Counted from the stretch's first letter, positions 1 through 5,630 are shown. The stretch is 10,443 bases of DNA from Oscillospiraceae bacterium (GCA_031281115.1 JAITFV010000211.1:1-10443), one strand, 5' to 3'. Program-made: numbers and translations. Notes: generated by a model not told the origin, from the letters alone.

Positions 1-146
1 TAATTATTAAACCAAAATAAACGTTCAGGAAGTGGTTTTTCCCAACCGGGAACGCTAAACCCACAATTTGGTTTAATCGGTGTGATGTCGTCAATTGCTC
101 TAAATAATCCGTGTGTAAACGAATTAAAATTATAAGTTTCAGCCAT
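1..146 (-). CDS. Partial protein resembling a toxin C-terminal tip; runs off the left edge
   Basis: An open frame of 48 codons starts at ATG 146 and runs off the left edge of the window; its final two bases (TA) leave it unclear whether a stop follows. The peptide begins MAETYNFNSFTHGLFRAIDD and continues with a PGW segment. I do not recognise a named family. It resembles the fragment at 843-628: both have TYN, then NSFT, then an (L/F)RA segment and a PG(Y/W) motif in the same order, with about nine residues missing here between TYN and NSFT. No Shine-Dalgarno site precedes the ATG; instead a GC hairpin ends six bases upstream. The frame is the same as that of the upstream 142-aa gene and is open back to that gene's stop. 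It may be a start-less C-terminal cassette rather than an independent gene. The reading frame is credible because of the similarity; the start is doubtful. Confidence 0.5.
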   Translation of the reverse strand, partial: MAETYNFNSFTHGLFRAIDDITPIKPNCGFSVPGWEKPLPERLFWFNN

Positions 147-151
147 AGTAA

Positions 152-177
152 CGGGGGCAAAAGCCCCCGCTTTTCTT
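152..177 (+). terminator. GC-rich hairpin with T-run on the plus side
   Basis: A perfect 7-bp stem (CGGGGGC 152-158, GCCCCCG 163-169) closes an AAAA loop and is followed on the plus strand by CTTTTCTT. The shape is that of an intrinsic terminator reading rightward, but no plus-strand gene is seen to its left. On the minus strand, where the neighbouring genes lie, it falls between the stop of the 142-aa gene (180) and the ATG at 146 and lacks a following U-run. It could equally be a recombination scar or repeat at a cassette junction. Confidence 0.35.
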
Positions 178-179
178 AA

Positions 180-608
180 TTACAAAGTATCCCAATCCTT
201 CCTTATAAAAACATCAATAAGTTTTTCATCTTCGCAGAAAGCGAAAAACGCTGTCACACCCCCAACGAACACAAAACGATATTCTCCTAAATACACACTC
301 ATAGCATGTTCACCAATAACAGGGTTCACATTATTTGCAAAAGAAGTTATGTTCGGGCTTTGGTGTATTCCCTTCAATCTGACCCCATTATTATAACTTA
401 CAAACGATTTTTCCCATCGGCTGTTATTTTGTGCAATTTCAATAGCATCTTCCATACTTGTACCGATAGGAATTTGCATTAATATACGCATTCTTATGTA
501 CCAATTTGGTCCGATTATAGGATAAACTATTATTGCAATTATTAATATTAATATAATTATTAACGGGGTTAAAATAAGGATTTTTCTTTTCTTTGTTAGT
601 TTTTTCAT
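180..608 (-). CDS. Small membrane-anchored protein, candidate immunity protein (142 aa)
   Basis: The protein has a very basic N-terminus (MKKLTKKRK), one strongly hydrophobic helix at about residues 10-32, and then a ~110-residue soluble domain predicted outside the membrane. That domain contains IPIGTSMEDAIEIAQNN, a VYLGEYRFVF segment and the ending KLIDVFIRKDWDTL. I recall the LGEYR...KLIDV..WKD-type ending from small uncharacterised Clostridia proteins, but can name no function. The start at 608 is chosen over the in-frame ATG at 635 because AAAAGGAG (623-616) lies 7 bases before it and the TAA of the upstream fragment (630-628) precedes it. It follows that fragment by about 20 bases and precedes a similar fragment at 146. 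This toxin-tip/immunity order is why I suggest immunity; that role is inference. Its base composition is clearly more AT-rich than metG. Confidence 0.7.
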   Translation of the reverse strand: MKKLTKKRKILILTPLIIILILIIAIIVYPIIGPNWYIRMRILMQIPIGTSMEDAIEIAQNNSRWEKSFVSYNNGVRLKGIHQSPNITSFANNVNPVIGEHAMSVYLGEYRFVFVGGVTAFFAFCEDEKLIDVFIRKDWDTL

Positions 609-615
609 ATATTTG

Positions 616-623
616 CTCCTTTT
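616..623 (-). promoter_or_regulatory. Ribosome binding site that sets the 608 start
   Basis: The minus strand reads AAAAGGAG here, 7 bases upstream of ATG 608. The alternative ATG at 635 lies upstream of this site and overlaps the preceding stop codon region, so the shorter 142-aa product is preferred. Confidence 0.75.
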
Positions 624-627
624 TCGG

Positions 628-843
628 TTATCCAATTATCGTTACAACACCAAAGTTAAGTGAATGAATGTGTTTATCATAACCTGGAGTGTTAAAACTG
701 CCGGCAATAAAATCATCTATTTTAGCGGCACGTAACAAGCTGTATGTAAAAGAGTTTGAATTAAATCCGTTTGAATCATGCCTTGGAAAGAGATTGTATG
801 TTTGGTCATTTTCAATTAAAACGGCTATAGTTCTTTCAAGTAC
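628..843 (-). pseudogene. Start-less C-terminal fragment resembling a toxin tip
   Basis: After an in-frame TGA at 846-844 a frame stays open for 71 codons to TAA at 630-628. It begins inside the last codons of metG in another frame and has no ATG, GTG or TTG start. The peptide reads as real protein: a hydrophobic strand-like RTIAVLIEND, then TYNLFPRHDSNGFNSNSFTY, SLLRAAK, and a FNTPGYDKHIH segment near the end. The N-S-F...LLRAA...PG(Y/W) layout recurs in the partial frame at 146-1. It resembles the extreme C-terminal part of secreted polymorphic toxins or hydrolase-like domains, but I cannot assign a family. It is followed after about 20 bases by the 142-aa membrane protein. The likely explanation is a truncated, displaced C-terminal cassette whose 5' part was lost when it was joined to the metG 3' end. 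The coding origin is fairly sure, the function is not. Confidence 0.55.
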
Positions 844-2444
844 TCAATCTCCTTCGCCACATCGAACCGCGGGAAGATAATTTCCCCGCGCCTGACAGTG
901 ACGTTCTGCGGCAATACACCCCATTCGCCTGCGTTTTCGTAAGAAGTGCAGATTGTATCTGCACCTATTTGCTCAAAAACTTTCGGCATTGCAGACGGCA
1001 TAAAAGCCGCAAGCAGAGATGAGCAAATCCGAATGGTTTCAAGCAGGTTGTAAAGCACCTGTGCCAAGCGCGGTTTGTTCGCTTCGTCTTTTGCAAGTAT
1101 CCACGGCTCTGTTTCGTCGATGTATTTATTAGCTCGGGAAATCACCTTGAAAATTTCAGCGAGAGATGCGCTGAGCTGGGGTTCTTCGATGAGAGTGTCG
1201 ATTTTACTTTTTAAGCCGGAAGCGAGCAAACTAAGTTCAGTGTCTTGGGCAGTAACTGTAGCAATAATATTAATTTTATCATTATAAGAAAGGCGAGCAT
1301 TGCCTCCTAAAAACGGCAATGTGCCATCAAAATACTTCTCAACCATTGCGACTGTACGGGAGACTAAATTTCCAAAATCATTTGCAAGGTCAGTATTTAT
1401 GCGGCTTAACATTAACTCGTTAGAAAAATCCATATCACCGCTGAATGGCATATCGCGCAGAATCTGATACCGCACCGCATCTACGCCGTAGCGTTCGCCG
1501 AGCACGAACGGGTCGATGACATTGCCGGTGCTTTTTCCCATTTTCTGACCGCCGAAATTAATCCATCCATGCGAATAAAGCCGCCCCGGGAGCGGTAAAT
1601 CTAATGCTAAAAGTATAGCAATCCAAATTATGGAATGAAAACGCACGATTTCCTTCGCGGTCATGTGAACCACAGAACCTGCGGCAGAGTTCTCCGCCCA
1701 AAATTTCATGTCATTATATTCTTCGTTTTCATAACCGAGCAGAGTTATATAATTCGACAGCGCATCAATCCACACATAAACCACGTGTCCCTCGTCAAAA
1801 GGCACCGGAACACCCCACTTAAACGATGTTCTCGACACGCAGAGGTCCTCAAGCCCGGGTTTGAGGAAGTTATTCACCATCTCGTTTACGCGGGCGGCTG
1901 GCTTCAGAAAATCGGTTTCGGTGAGCAGCTTTTTGATTTTTTCTGCAAAAGGCTGCATTTTCATGAAATAAGCTTCTTCCTTAGCGTCAATGACGCCGCG
2001 CCCGCATTCGGGGCATTTTCCGTCTTTGAGCTGGGATTCCGTCCAGAAAGACTCGTCGGGAACGCAGTATTTCCCGCTGTACTCGCCTTTGTAAATATAG
2101 CCTTTGTCGTAGATTTTCTTGAAAATATTTTGTACCGCTGACTTGTGATAATCGTCGGTAGTGCGGATATAACGGTCGTAGCTGATGTTCATGTACGCCC
2201 AGAGTTTTTTGAAATTCGCTACGATTTCATCAACGTAGGCTTGCGGCTCCATTTCTGCTTTTTTCGCGCTTTCTTCGATTTTCATGCCGTGCTCATCCGT
2301 GCCGGTGCTGAACATAACATCAAAGCCCTGCCAGCGCTTATAACGCGCAATAGTATCGCAGGCGACTGTGGTATAGCAATGCCCTATGTGCGGATTCCCC
2401 GACGGATAATAAATCGGCGTGGTTATATAGAATGTCTTGTTCAT
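825..2444 (-). CDS. metG: Methionyl-tRNA synthetase (short form, 539 aa)
   Basis: This cytoplasmic class I synthetase charges tRNA-Met for initiation and elongation. The N-terminal Rossmann fold carries the HIGH motif (residues 19-22, after YYPSGNP). The connective zinc knuckle is at about 127-147, the KMSKS loop appears as KMGKS (301-305), and the helical anticodon-binding domain fills about 350-539. The protein ends after that domain and lacks the C-terminal tRNA-binding (EMAP-like) extension of the ~660-aa Bacillus enzyme. In the zinc knuckle, Cys127, Cys144 and Cys147 are present, but the second usual ligand of the CxxC...CxxC pattern is Asp130. The start at 2444 (MNKTFYITTPIYYPSG) fits the family; upstream in-frame starts at 2471 and 2552 would translate the leader and promoter. 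It is transcribed away from the regulator/ftsEX cluster. Confidence 0.97.
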   Translation of the reverse strand: MNKTFYITTPIYYPSGNPHIGHCYTTVACDTIARYKRWQGFDVMFSTGTDEHGMKIEESAKKAEMEPQAYVDEIVANFKKLWAYMNISYDRYIRTTDDYHKSAVQNIFKKIYDKGYIYKGEYSGKYCVPDESFWTESQLKDGKCPECGRGVIDAKEEAYFMKMQPFAEKIKKLLTETDFLKPAARVNEMVNNFLKPGLEDLCVSRTSFKWGVPVPFDEGHVVYVWIDALSNYITLLGYENEEYNDMKFWAENSAAGSVVHMTAKEIVRFHSIIWIAILLALDLPLPGRLYSHGWINFGGQKMGKSTGNVIDPFVLGERYGVDAVRYQILRDMPFSGDMDFSNELMLSRINTDLANDFGNLVSRTVAMVEKYFDGTLPFLGGNARLSYNDKINIIATVTAQDTELSLLASGLKSKIDTLIEEPQLSASLAEIFKVISRANKYIDETEPWILAKDEANKPRLAQVLYNLLETIRICSSLLAAFMPSAMPKVFEQIGADTICTSYENAGEWGVLPQNVTVRRGEIIFPRFDVAKEIEYLKEL

Positions 2445-2471
2445 ATTTTCATAAAATCCTTTCTTCACCAT
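2438..2471 (-). repeat. Initiation-leader repeat, copy 1 (metG)
   Basis: This 34-nt unit spans the metG Shine-Dalgarno site and start. It differs from the copy before the S41-like gene at only three positions. It holds GGTGAAGAAAGGA, then an out-of-frame mini-ORF (ATG AAA ATA TGA) whose stop overlaps the metG ATG as ATGA. The AGGA core lies 12 bases before the metG ATG, longer than usual, and 4 bases before the mini-ORF ATG. Confidence 0.75.
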
Positions 2472-2475
2472 TTTC

Positions 2476-2497
2476 GGGCGGACAGAGACGTCCGCCC
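2476..2497 (-). repeat. REP-like hairpin in the metG 5' leader
   Basis: A perfect 8-bp stem (GGGCGGAC 2476-2483, GTCCGCCC 2490-2497) closes a 6-base loop within the predicted metG 5' UTR, just upstream of the leader repeat. No U-run follows on either strand, so it is not an obvious terminator. The stem is nearly the same as that at 9550-9569 (GGGCGGAT/ATCCGCCC), which suggests a dispersed palindromic repeat. An effect on mRNA stability is possible but not shown. Confidence 0.6.
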
Positions 2498-2515
2498 CTA
2501 CGTAATGTCCTAAAT

Positions 2516-2544
2516 AGTATACCACAATTCTTGTTCTTTGGCAA
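2516..2544 (-). promoter_or_regulatory. Sigma-A-type promoter of metG
   Basis: On the minus strand TTGCCA (2544-2539) and TATACT (2521-2516) are separated by exactly 17 bases, each matching the housekeeping consensus in five of six positions. Transcription would start near 2509 and give a leader of about 65 bases containing the hairpin 2476-2497 and the initiation repeat. Confidence 0.7.
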
Positions 2545-2592
2545 CACAACAAAAAAAATACATGGAAAATTTACATTTCTCATAAAAAAGAC

Positions 2593-2621
2593 TTGCTTTT
2601 TTAACCGTTTTCATGTAGAAT
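2593..2621 (+). promoter_or_regulatory. Sigma-A-type promoter of the regulator/ftsEX cluster
   Basis: TTGCTT (2593-2598) and TAGAAT (2616-2621) are separated by 17 bases, divergent from the metG promoter. The A/T-rich stretch between the two -35 boxes (about 2545-2592, with an eight-A run) may act as an UP element for one or both. Transcription would start near 2628, leaving a leader of about 95 bases. Confidence 0.55.
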
Positions 2622-2644
2622 ATATAGAGGTATGGTTTAATCAC

Positions 2645-2701
2645 GCATTGAATCACCGCGCCCGTGCAGTTTGCGCGTCAGGAGAGCACTAAATTCAATG
2701 C
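2645..2701 (+). ncRNA. Structured 5' leader upstream of the PucR-like regulator
   Basis: A 9-bp perfect inverted repeat (GCATTGAAT 2645-2653, ATTCAATGC 2693-2701) would close a domain whose interior is much more GC-rich than the flanks. Inside, CGCGC (2657-2661) can pair with GCGCG (2673-2677), or GTGC (2664-2667) with GCAC (2686-2689); the two pairings interlock. The domain ends ten bases before the AGGA ribosome binding site (2711-2714). I could not match it to a known riboswitch class. A cis-regulatory RNA is one reading; an operator palindrome for a protein is another. Confidence 0.4.
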
Positions 2702-2722
2702 AATGAAGAAAGGACAGAGATT

Positions 2723-3808
2723 ATGTCAAACAGATTATTTCAAGGGGTAATTCAACAGATGAAGGACGCCATCGGGCGTGTAATCGGCGTTATTGACGAG
2801 AACGCGACCGTCGTGGCGTGTAGCGAAGCACCCAAACTCGGCACCAGCACCGACTTCTTTTCAATCGAAATCGGTGAATCGCACGATATTTTCGTCAGAG
2901 ACGGTTATACGTACAAGCCGTTCGGAATCCATGCTAAACCCGATTACGCCGTGTTTATCGAGGGAATTGACGAAGCGGCGGGCAAATACGCCTCAATTTT
3001 AGCAGTTACGCTCGCGAGTATAAAACAATACTACGACGAGAAGTATGACCGCAATAATTTTATCAAGAATATAATTCTTGATAATATTTTACCCGGCGAC
3101 ATCAGTATAAAATCACGCGAATTGCACTTTAATTCTGATATAAATCGTGTAGTTTTCTTGATTAGTATTATTTCATCGAACGATGTGTCGGCTTATGATG
3201 TAATCCAGAATCTTTTTCCCGATAAAAACAAGGATTTTGTGTTTAATATTACAGAAACCGACATTGTGCTTGTTAAAGAACTTAAGGCGCAGATTGATAT
3301 AAAAGACCTTGAAAAACTTGCGCGTTCGATTTCAGACACGCTGTCGAGCGAGTTTTTCACCCGTGTTAACGTCGGTATCGGTACGCCCGTGCTGGGCGTT
3401 AAAGACTTGGCGCGAAGCTTCAAGGAGGCGCAGATTGCCCTTGAAGTCGGCAAGGTTTTTGATACGGACAAGACCATTATCAGCTACGATAACCTCGGGA
3501 TTGCGCGGCTTATTTACCATCTGCCGACCACGCTCTGCGATACGTTTTTGTCGGAAGTTTTCAAAAAAGGCTCGATTGAATCATTAGACCATGAAACCTT
3601 GTTCACGATTCAAAGGTTCTTTGAAAATAACTTGAACGTCTCCGAAACATCGCGGAAGCTCTTTGTACATAGGAATACGTTAGTTTACCGCCTTGACAAA
3701 ATTCGGAAGCTTACAGGGCTTGACCTGCGCGAATTCGACCACGCGATTATATTTAAGATTGCTTTGATGGTTAAAAAATACTTATCGGCAGACCCGGTGA
3801 AGTTTTAA
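2723..3808 (+). CDS. PucR/CdaR-family helix-turn-helix regulator (361 aa)
   Basis: This is a cytoplasmic DNA-binding regulator. The C-terminal ~60 residues (about 290-350) form the PucR/CdaR-type helix-turn-helix: ETLFTIQRFFENNLNVSETS, then an RKLFVHRNTLVYRLDKI segment, then TGLDLREFDHAI. The middle (about 130-270) resembles the degenerate GGDEF-like domain common in this family (RVNVGIGTPVLGVKDLARSF before the KEAQIALEVG helix). The N-terminal ~110 residues may be a ligand-sensing domain; no ligand can be read from the sequence. ATG 2723 is supported by AAAGGA eight bases upstream. It is the first gene of the plus-strand cluster and precedes ftsE by 88 bases. Known PucR/CdaR regulators control purine or diacid metabolism, but its place next to ftsEX suggests a different target. 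Whether it controls ftsEX is inference. Confidence 0.88.
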   Translation: MSNRLFQGVIQQMKDAIGRVIGVIDENATVVACSEAPKLGTSTDFFSIEIGESHDIFVRDGYTYKPFGIHAKPDYAVFIEGIDEAAGKYASILAVTLASIKQYYDEKYDRNNFIKNIILDNILPGDISIKSRELHFNSDINRVVFLISIISSNDVSAYDVIQNLFPDKNKDFVFNITETDIVLVKELKAQIDIKDLEKLARSISDTLSSEFFTRVNVGIGTPVLGVKDLARSFKEAQIALEVGKVFDTDKTIISYDNLGIARLIYHLPTTLCDTFLSEVFKKGSIESLDHETLFTIQRFFENNLNVSETSRKLFVHRNTLVYRLDKIRKLTGLDLREFDHAIIFKIALMVKKYLSADPVKF

Positions 3809-3887
3809 TTAATAATGAATAATTAACAATTTATAATTGTTGTGTTCGTGCGGCAGAGGCAAAATTATTTACTGTTAATTATTAATT
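3807..3887 (+). repeat. AT-rich palindromic element in the regulator-ftsE gap
   Basis: The spacer is bounded by a 10-bp inverted repeat (AATTAATAAT 3807-3816, ATTATTAATT 3878-3887), contains a second perfect stem (AACAATT 3825-3831, AATTGTT 3835-3841) and has a short GC-richer core. It looks like a small non-coding repeat. Its left arm overlaps the regulator's stop codon and its right arm abuts the GGAG ribosome binding site of ftsE. Confidence 0.5.
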
Positions 3888-3896
3888 GGAGTAATA

Positions 3897-4580
3897 ATGG
3901 TTGAACTTAAAAACGTTGACGTTTACTACAAAGAAGGCGATGTGGAAGCGCTCAATGACGTGAATTTAAGAATAAACGACGGCGAGTTTGTTTTCATTGT
4001 GGGAAGCTCGGGCGCGGGTAAAAGTACGCTCCTGAAACTTTTGACGCGCGAGCGAAAACCTACAAACGGGCGGGTTTTTGTCAACGGATACAACTTGTCG
4101 AAATTAAGAGACGGTAAAATCCCGAAGTTCCGCCGTTCAATCGGTATGATATTTCAGGATTTCAGACTGATTCCGAATCTCACAGTTTACGAGAATGTGG
4201 CGTTCGTGCTGCGCGTAACCGACCGTTCGCGGCGGTTTATACGCCAGCGGGTGCCGTATGTGCTGAATTTAGTCAGACTTTCGGATAAAGCGCGCGCCTA
4301 TCCCTCGCAGTTATCGGGCGGGGAGCAGCAGCGCGTGGCAATTGCGCGGGCGTTTGCTTCGGACCCGGGGCTGATTATCGCAGATGAGCCGACCGGAAAC
4401 ATCGACCCCGAGCTGTCTTACGAGATTGTCGAACTGCTTAAAGATATAAATAAATGCGGAACTACGGTGCTGATGGTCACGCACGAGCATGATTTGGTGA
4501 AGTATTTCGGGGGGCGGATTATCAGCTTGAAGAAGGGCAGCGTCGATTTCGATGATTATATCGGGGGAAATGACGGATAA
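3897..4580 (+). CDS. ftsE: Cell division ATP-binding protein FtsE
   Basis: This is the cytoplasmic ATPase of the FtsEX complex, which transmits ATP hydrolysis through FtsX to cell-wall hydrolase control at the division or elongation site. All ABC ATPase elements are present: Walker [10 protein letters not shown] (36-44), Q-loop Gln87 in [10 protein letters not shown], signature LSGGEQQR (139-146), Walker B LIIADEPT (159-166) with catalytic Glu164, and the H-loop His196 in MVTHEHD. The length (227 aa) is normal for FtsE, and the [12 protein letters not shown] segment is typical of it. ATG 3897 follows GGAG at a good distance. The gene is separated from ftsX by 36 AT-rich bases, whereas in many bacteria the two overlap, so they are probably co-transcribed but not tightly coupled in translation. 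Confidence 0.96.
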   Translation: MVELKNVDVYYKEGDVEALNDVNLRINDGEFVFIVGSSGAGKSTLLKLLTRERKPTNGRVFVNGYNLSKLRDGKIPKFRRSIGMIFQDFRLIPNLTVYENVAFVLRVTDRSRRFIRQRVPYVLNLVRLSDKARAYPSQLSGGEQQRVAIARAFASDPGLIIADEPTGNIDPELSYEIVELLKDINKCGTTVLMVTHEHDLVKYFGGRIISLKKGSVDFDDYIGGNDG

Positions 4581-4609
4581 TGAACAACGGACAATTAATT
4601 ATTATTTGG
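4578..4609 (+). repeat. AT-rich insert between ftsE and ftsX
   Basis: The ftsE stop is followed by TGAACAACGGACAATTAATT and more A/T, with wording similar to the AT element at 3807-3887 (AATGAATAATTAACAATT). The ftsX ribosome binding site (GGGGGAA) begins at its right end. It may be a smaller relative of the same element. Confidence 0.35.
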
Positions 4610-4616
4610 GGGAATA

Positions 4617-5531
4617 ATGAGATGCAGTAACTTTTCGTACCTTGTCTGGCAGGGTGTTGTTTCAGTGTGGCACAACCGCGTGATGTCGTTTGCCAGCTTT
4701 TGCATATTAATGGTAAGTCTGCTTTTAATCGGGCTTGCTCTGCTTATTTCTATTGACATCGGTATAATTATAAGTAATATTGAAGATACTAACGAGATTC
4801 TGATTTTTGTTGATGAGGAACTGTCGGATTCGGAATTGAGTTACATTACCGAGATTCTGCACAGCTACAGAGATGATTTCGTTGACAGGGTGGTTTACCG
4901 TTCACCTGAAGAAGCGTGGGAGTTGGAACGCGATAACCCGGTTTACCGCGATTTTGCAGTTCTCTTTGATTCGATAGGCGAAAACCCGATGCCCAATACT
5001 TTTAGTGTTTCGCTGTGGGATATTACGAGAATGAACGAAGCTGTAGCGCAGTTTTATGAAATTGAGGGCGTAATCCGGATTCGTGCGCCATATGATTTCG
5101 TGGAGTTTTTAATCAGTATAAGAAATACTTTCGCTATAATAGGACTCGCGATTTTAGCGGCACTCATCGTTGTTTGTGTGGTTATTATATACAACACGGC
5201 GAGGTCGAGCGTTTTCGCACGGAGAATGCAAATAAGTATCATGAAACACGTCGGTGCGACTAACGCTTTTATCAGAATTCCTTTTTTTATAGAAGGAATG
5301 TTTATCGGAATTTTAGCGGGAGTCGCTTCATGGGGGCTTACGAGGCTTGCCTACAATTCGGTGGTTGCGGTATTTGAAGAGGATATAATGCTCTTACAAA
5401 TCTTCGGGATTTCCAATGTAATTGTTTTCGATGATATAATGTGGCTCGCGCTCGCCGCCAACTGCCTTGCGGGCGCACTGCTCGGGGCTGTCGGAACCGT
5501 GCTCAGCATGGGCAAACATTTGAAGGTGTAA
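4617..5531 (+). CDS. ftsX: Cell division permease-like protein FtsX
   Basis: This is the membrane partner of FtsE. Topology matches FtsX: a short cytoplasmic N-terminus (YLVWQGVVSVWHNRVMS), membrane helix 1 at about residues 24-52, an extracytoplasmic loop of about 120 residues, then three helices at about 174-195, 223-245 and 275-299. The loop (about 53-170), which in this family contacts the wall hydrolase or its activator, includes the conserved NPMPNTFSVSL stretch followed by the predicted IEGV..I...Y.FVEFL region. The cytoplasmic segment RRMQISIMKHVGATNAFIRI between helices 2 and 3 is the usual FtsE-coupling motif. The length (304 aa) is standard. GGGGGAATA precedes the ATG. No NlpC/P60, CHAP or M23 hydrolase gene follows, so its wall-lytic partner is not in this window. 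Confidence 0.95.
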   Translation: MRCSNFSYLVWQGVVSVWHNRVMSFASFCILMVSLLLIGLALLISIDIGIIISNIEDTNEILIFVDEELSDSELSYITEILHSYRDDFVDRVVYRSPEEAWELERDNPVYRDFAVLFDSIGENPMPNTFSVSLWDITRMNEAVAQFYEIEGVIRIRAPYDFVEFLISIRNTFAIIGLAILAALIVVCVVIIYNTARSSVFARRMQISIMKHVGATNAFIRIPFFIEGMFIGILAGVASWGLTRLAYNSVVAVFEEDIMLLQIFGISNVIVFDDIMWLALAANCLAGALLGAVGTVLSMGKHLKV

Positions 5532-5547
5532 AAAAGGGGATTTAAGT

Positions 5548-5616
5548 TTGAAACAAAATACGACTGAAATGGGGAAAACGTTGTTTTCATTCTTCGTTGG
5601 TGAAGAAAGGACTTAA
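5548..5616 (+). CDS. Possible 22-codon leader ORF before the S41-like gene
   Basis: A TTG start at 5548, seven bases after AGGGGA, opens a 22-codon frame (MKQNTTEMGKTLFSFFVGEE, then RT) ending at TAA 5614-5616. The stop overlaps the mini-ORF ATG (TAATG), whose own stop overlaps the downstream gene start (ATGA). This chain could couple translation to the S41-like gene. It may also be chance: the frame is short and uses a weak start. Confidence 0.3.
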   Translation: MKQNTTEMGKTLFSFFVGEERT

Positions 5617-5630
5617 TGAAAATATGAACA
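5597..5630 (+). repeat. Initiation-leader repeat, copy 2 (S41-like gene)
   Basis: This 34-nt unit begins TTGGTGAAGAAAGG, continues ACTTAATG and ends at the start codon region of the S41-like gene. It matches the metG copy at 31 of 34 positions and the 60-aa gene copy at 33, plus one inserted A there. It contains the only plausible ribosome binding site (AAAGGA 5606-5611) and the mini-ORF ATG AAA ATA TGA (5616-5627). Confidence 0.75.

Noticed and set aside
152..177. Hairpin as the terminator of the 142-aa gene
   Set aside because: The T-run is on the plus side only, while the gene is on the minus strand, so it does not look like that gene's terminator; it is kept only as a terminator-shaped hairpin.
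609..635. Upstream ATG at 635 for the 142-aa protein
   Set aside because: The strong AAAAGGAG lies downstream of this ATG and at ideal distance from ATG 608.
689..880. Plus-strand 63-codon ORF downstream of metG
   Set aside because: It is antisense to the metG 3' end and to the fragment 843-628, has no RBS, and its peptide looks like a shadow frame.
2445..2552. N-terminal extension of metG to 2552 or 2471
   Set aside because: It would translate through the -10 region, the GC hairpin and the leader repeat; MetRS proteins begin close to the YITTPIYYPSG segment, which fits the 2444 start.
2645..2701. Known riboswitch class in the regulator leader
   Set aside because: I compared it from memory with guanidine, THF, preQ1, fluoride and glycine classes and saw no convincing conserved core.
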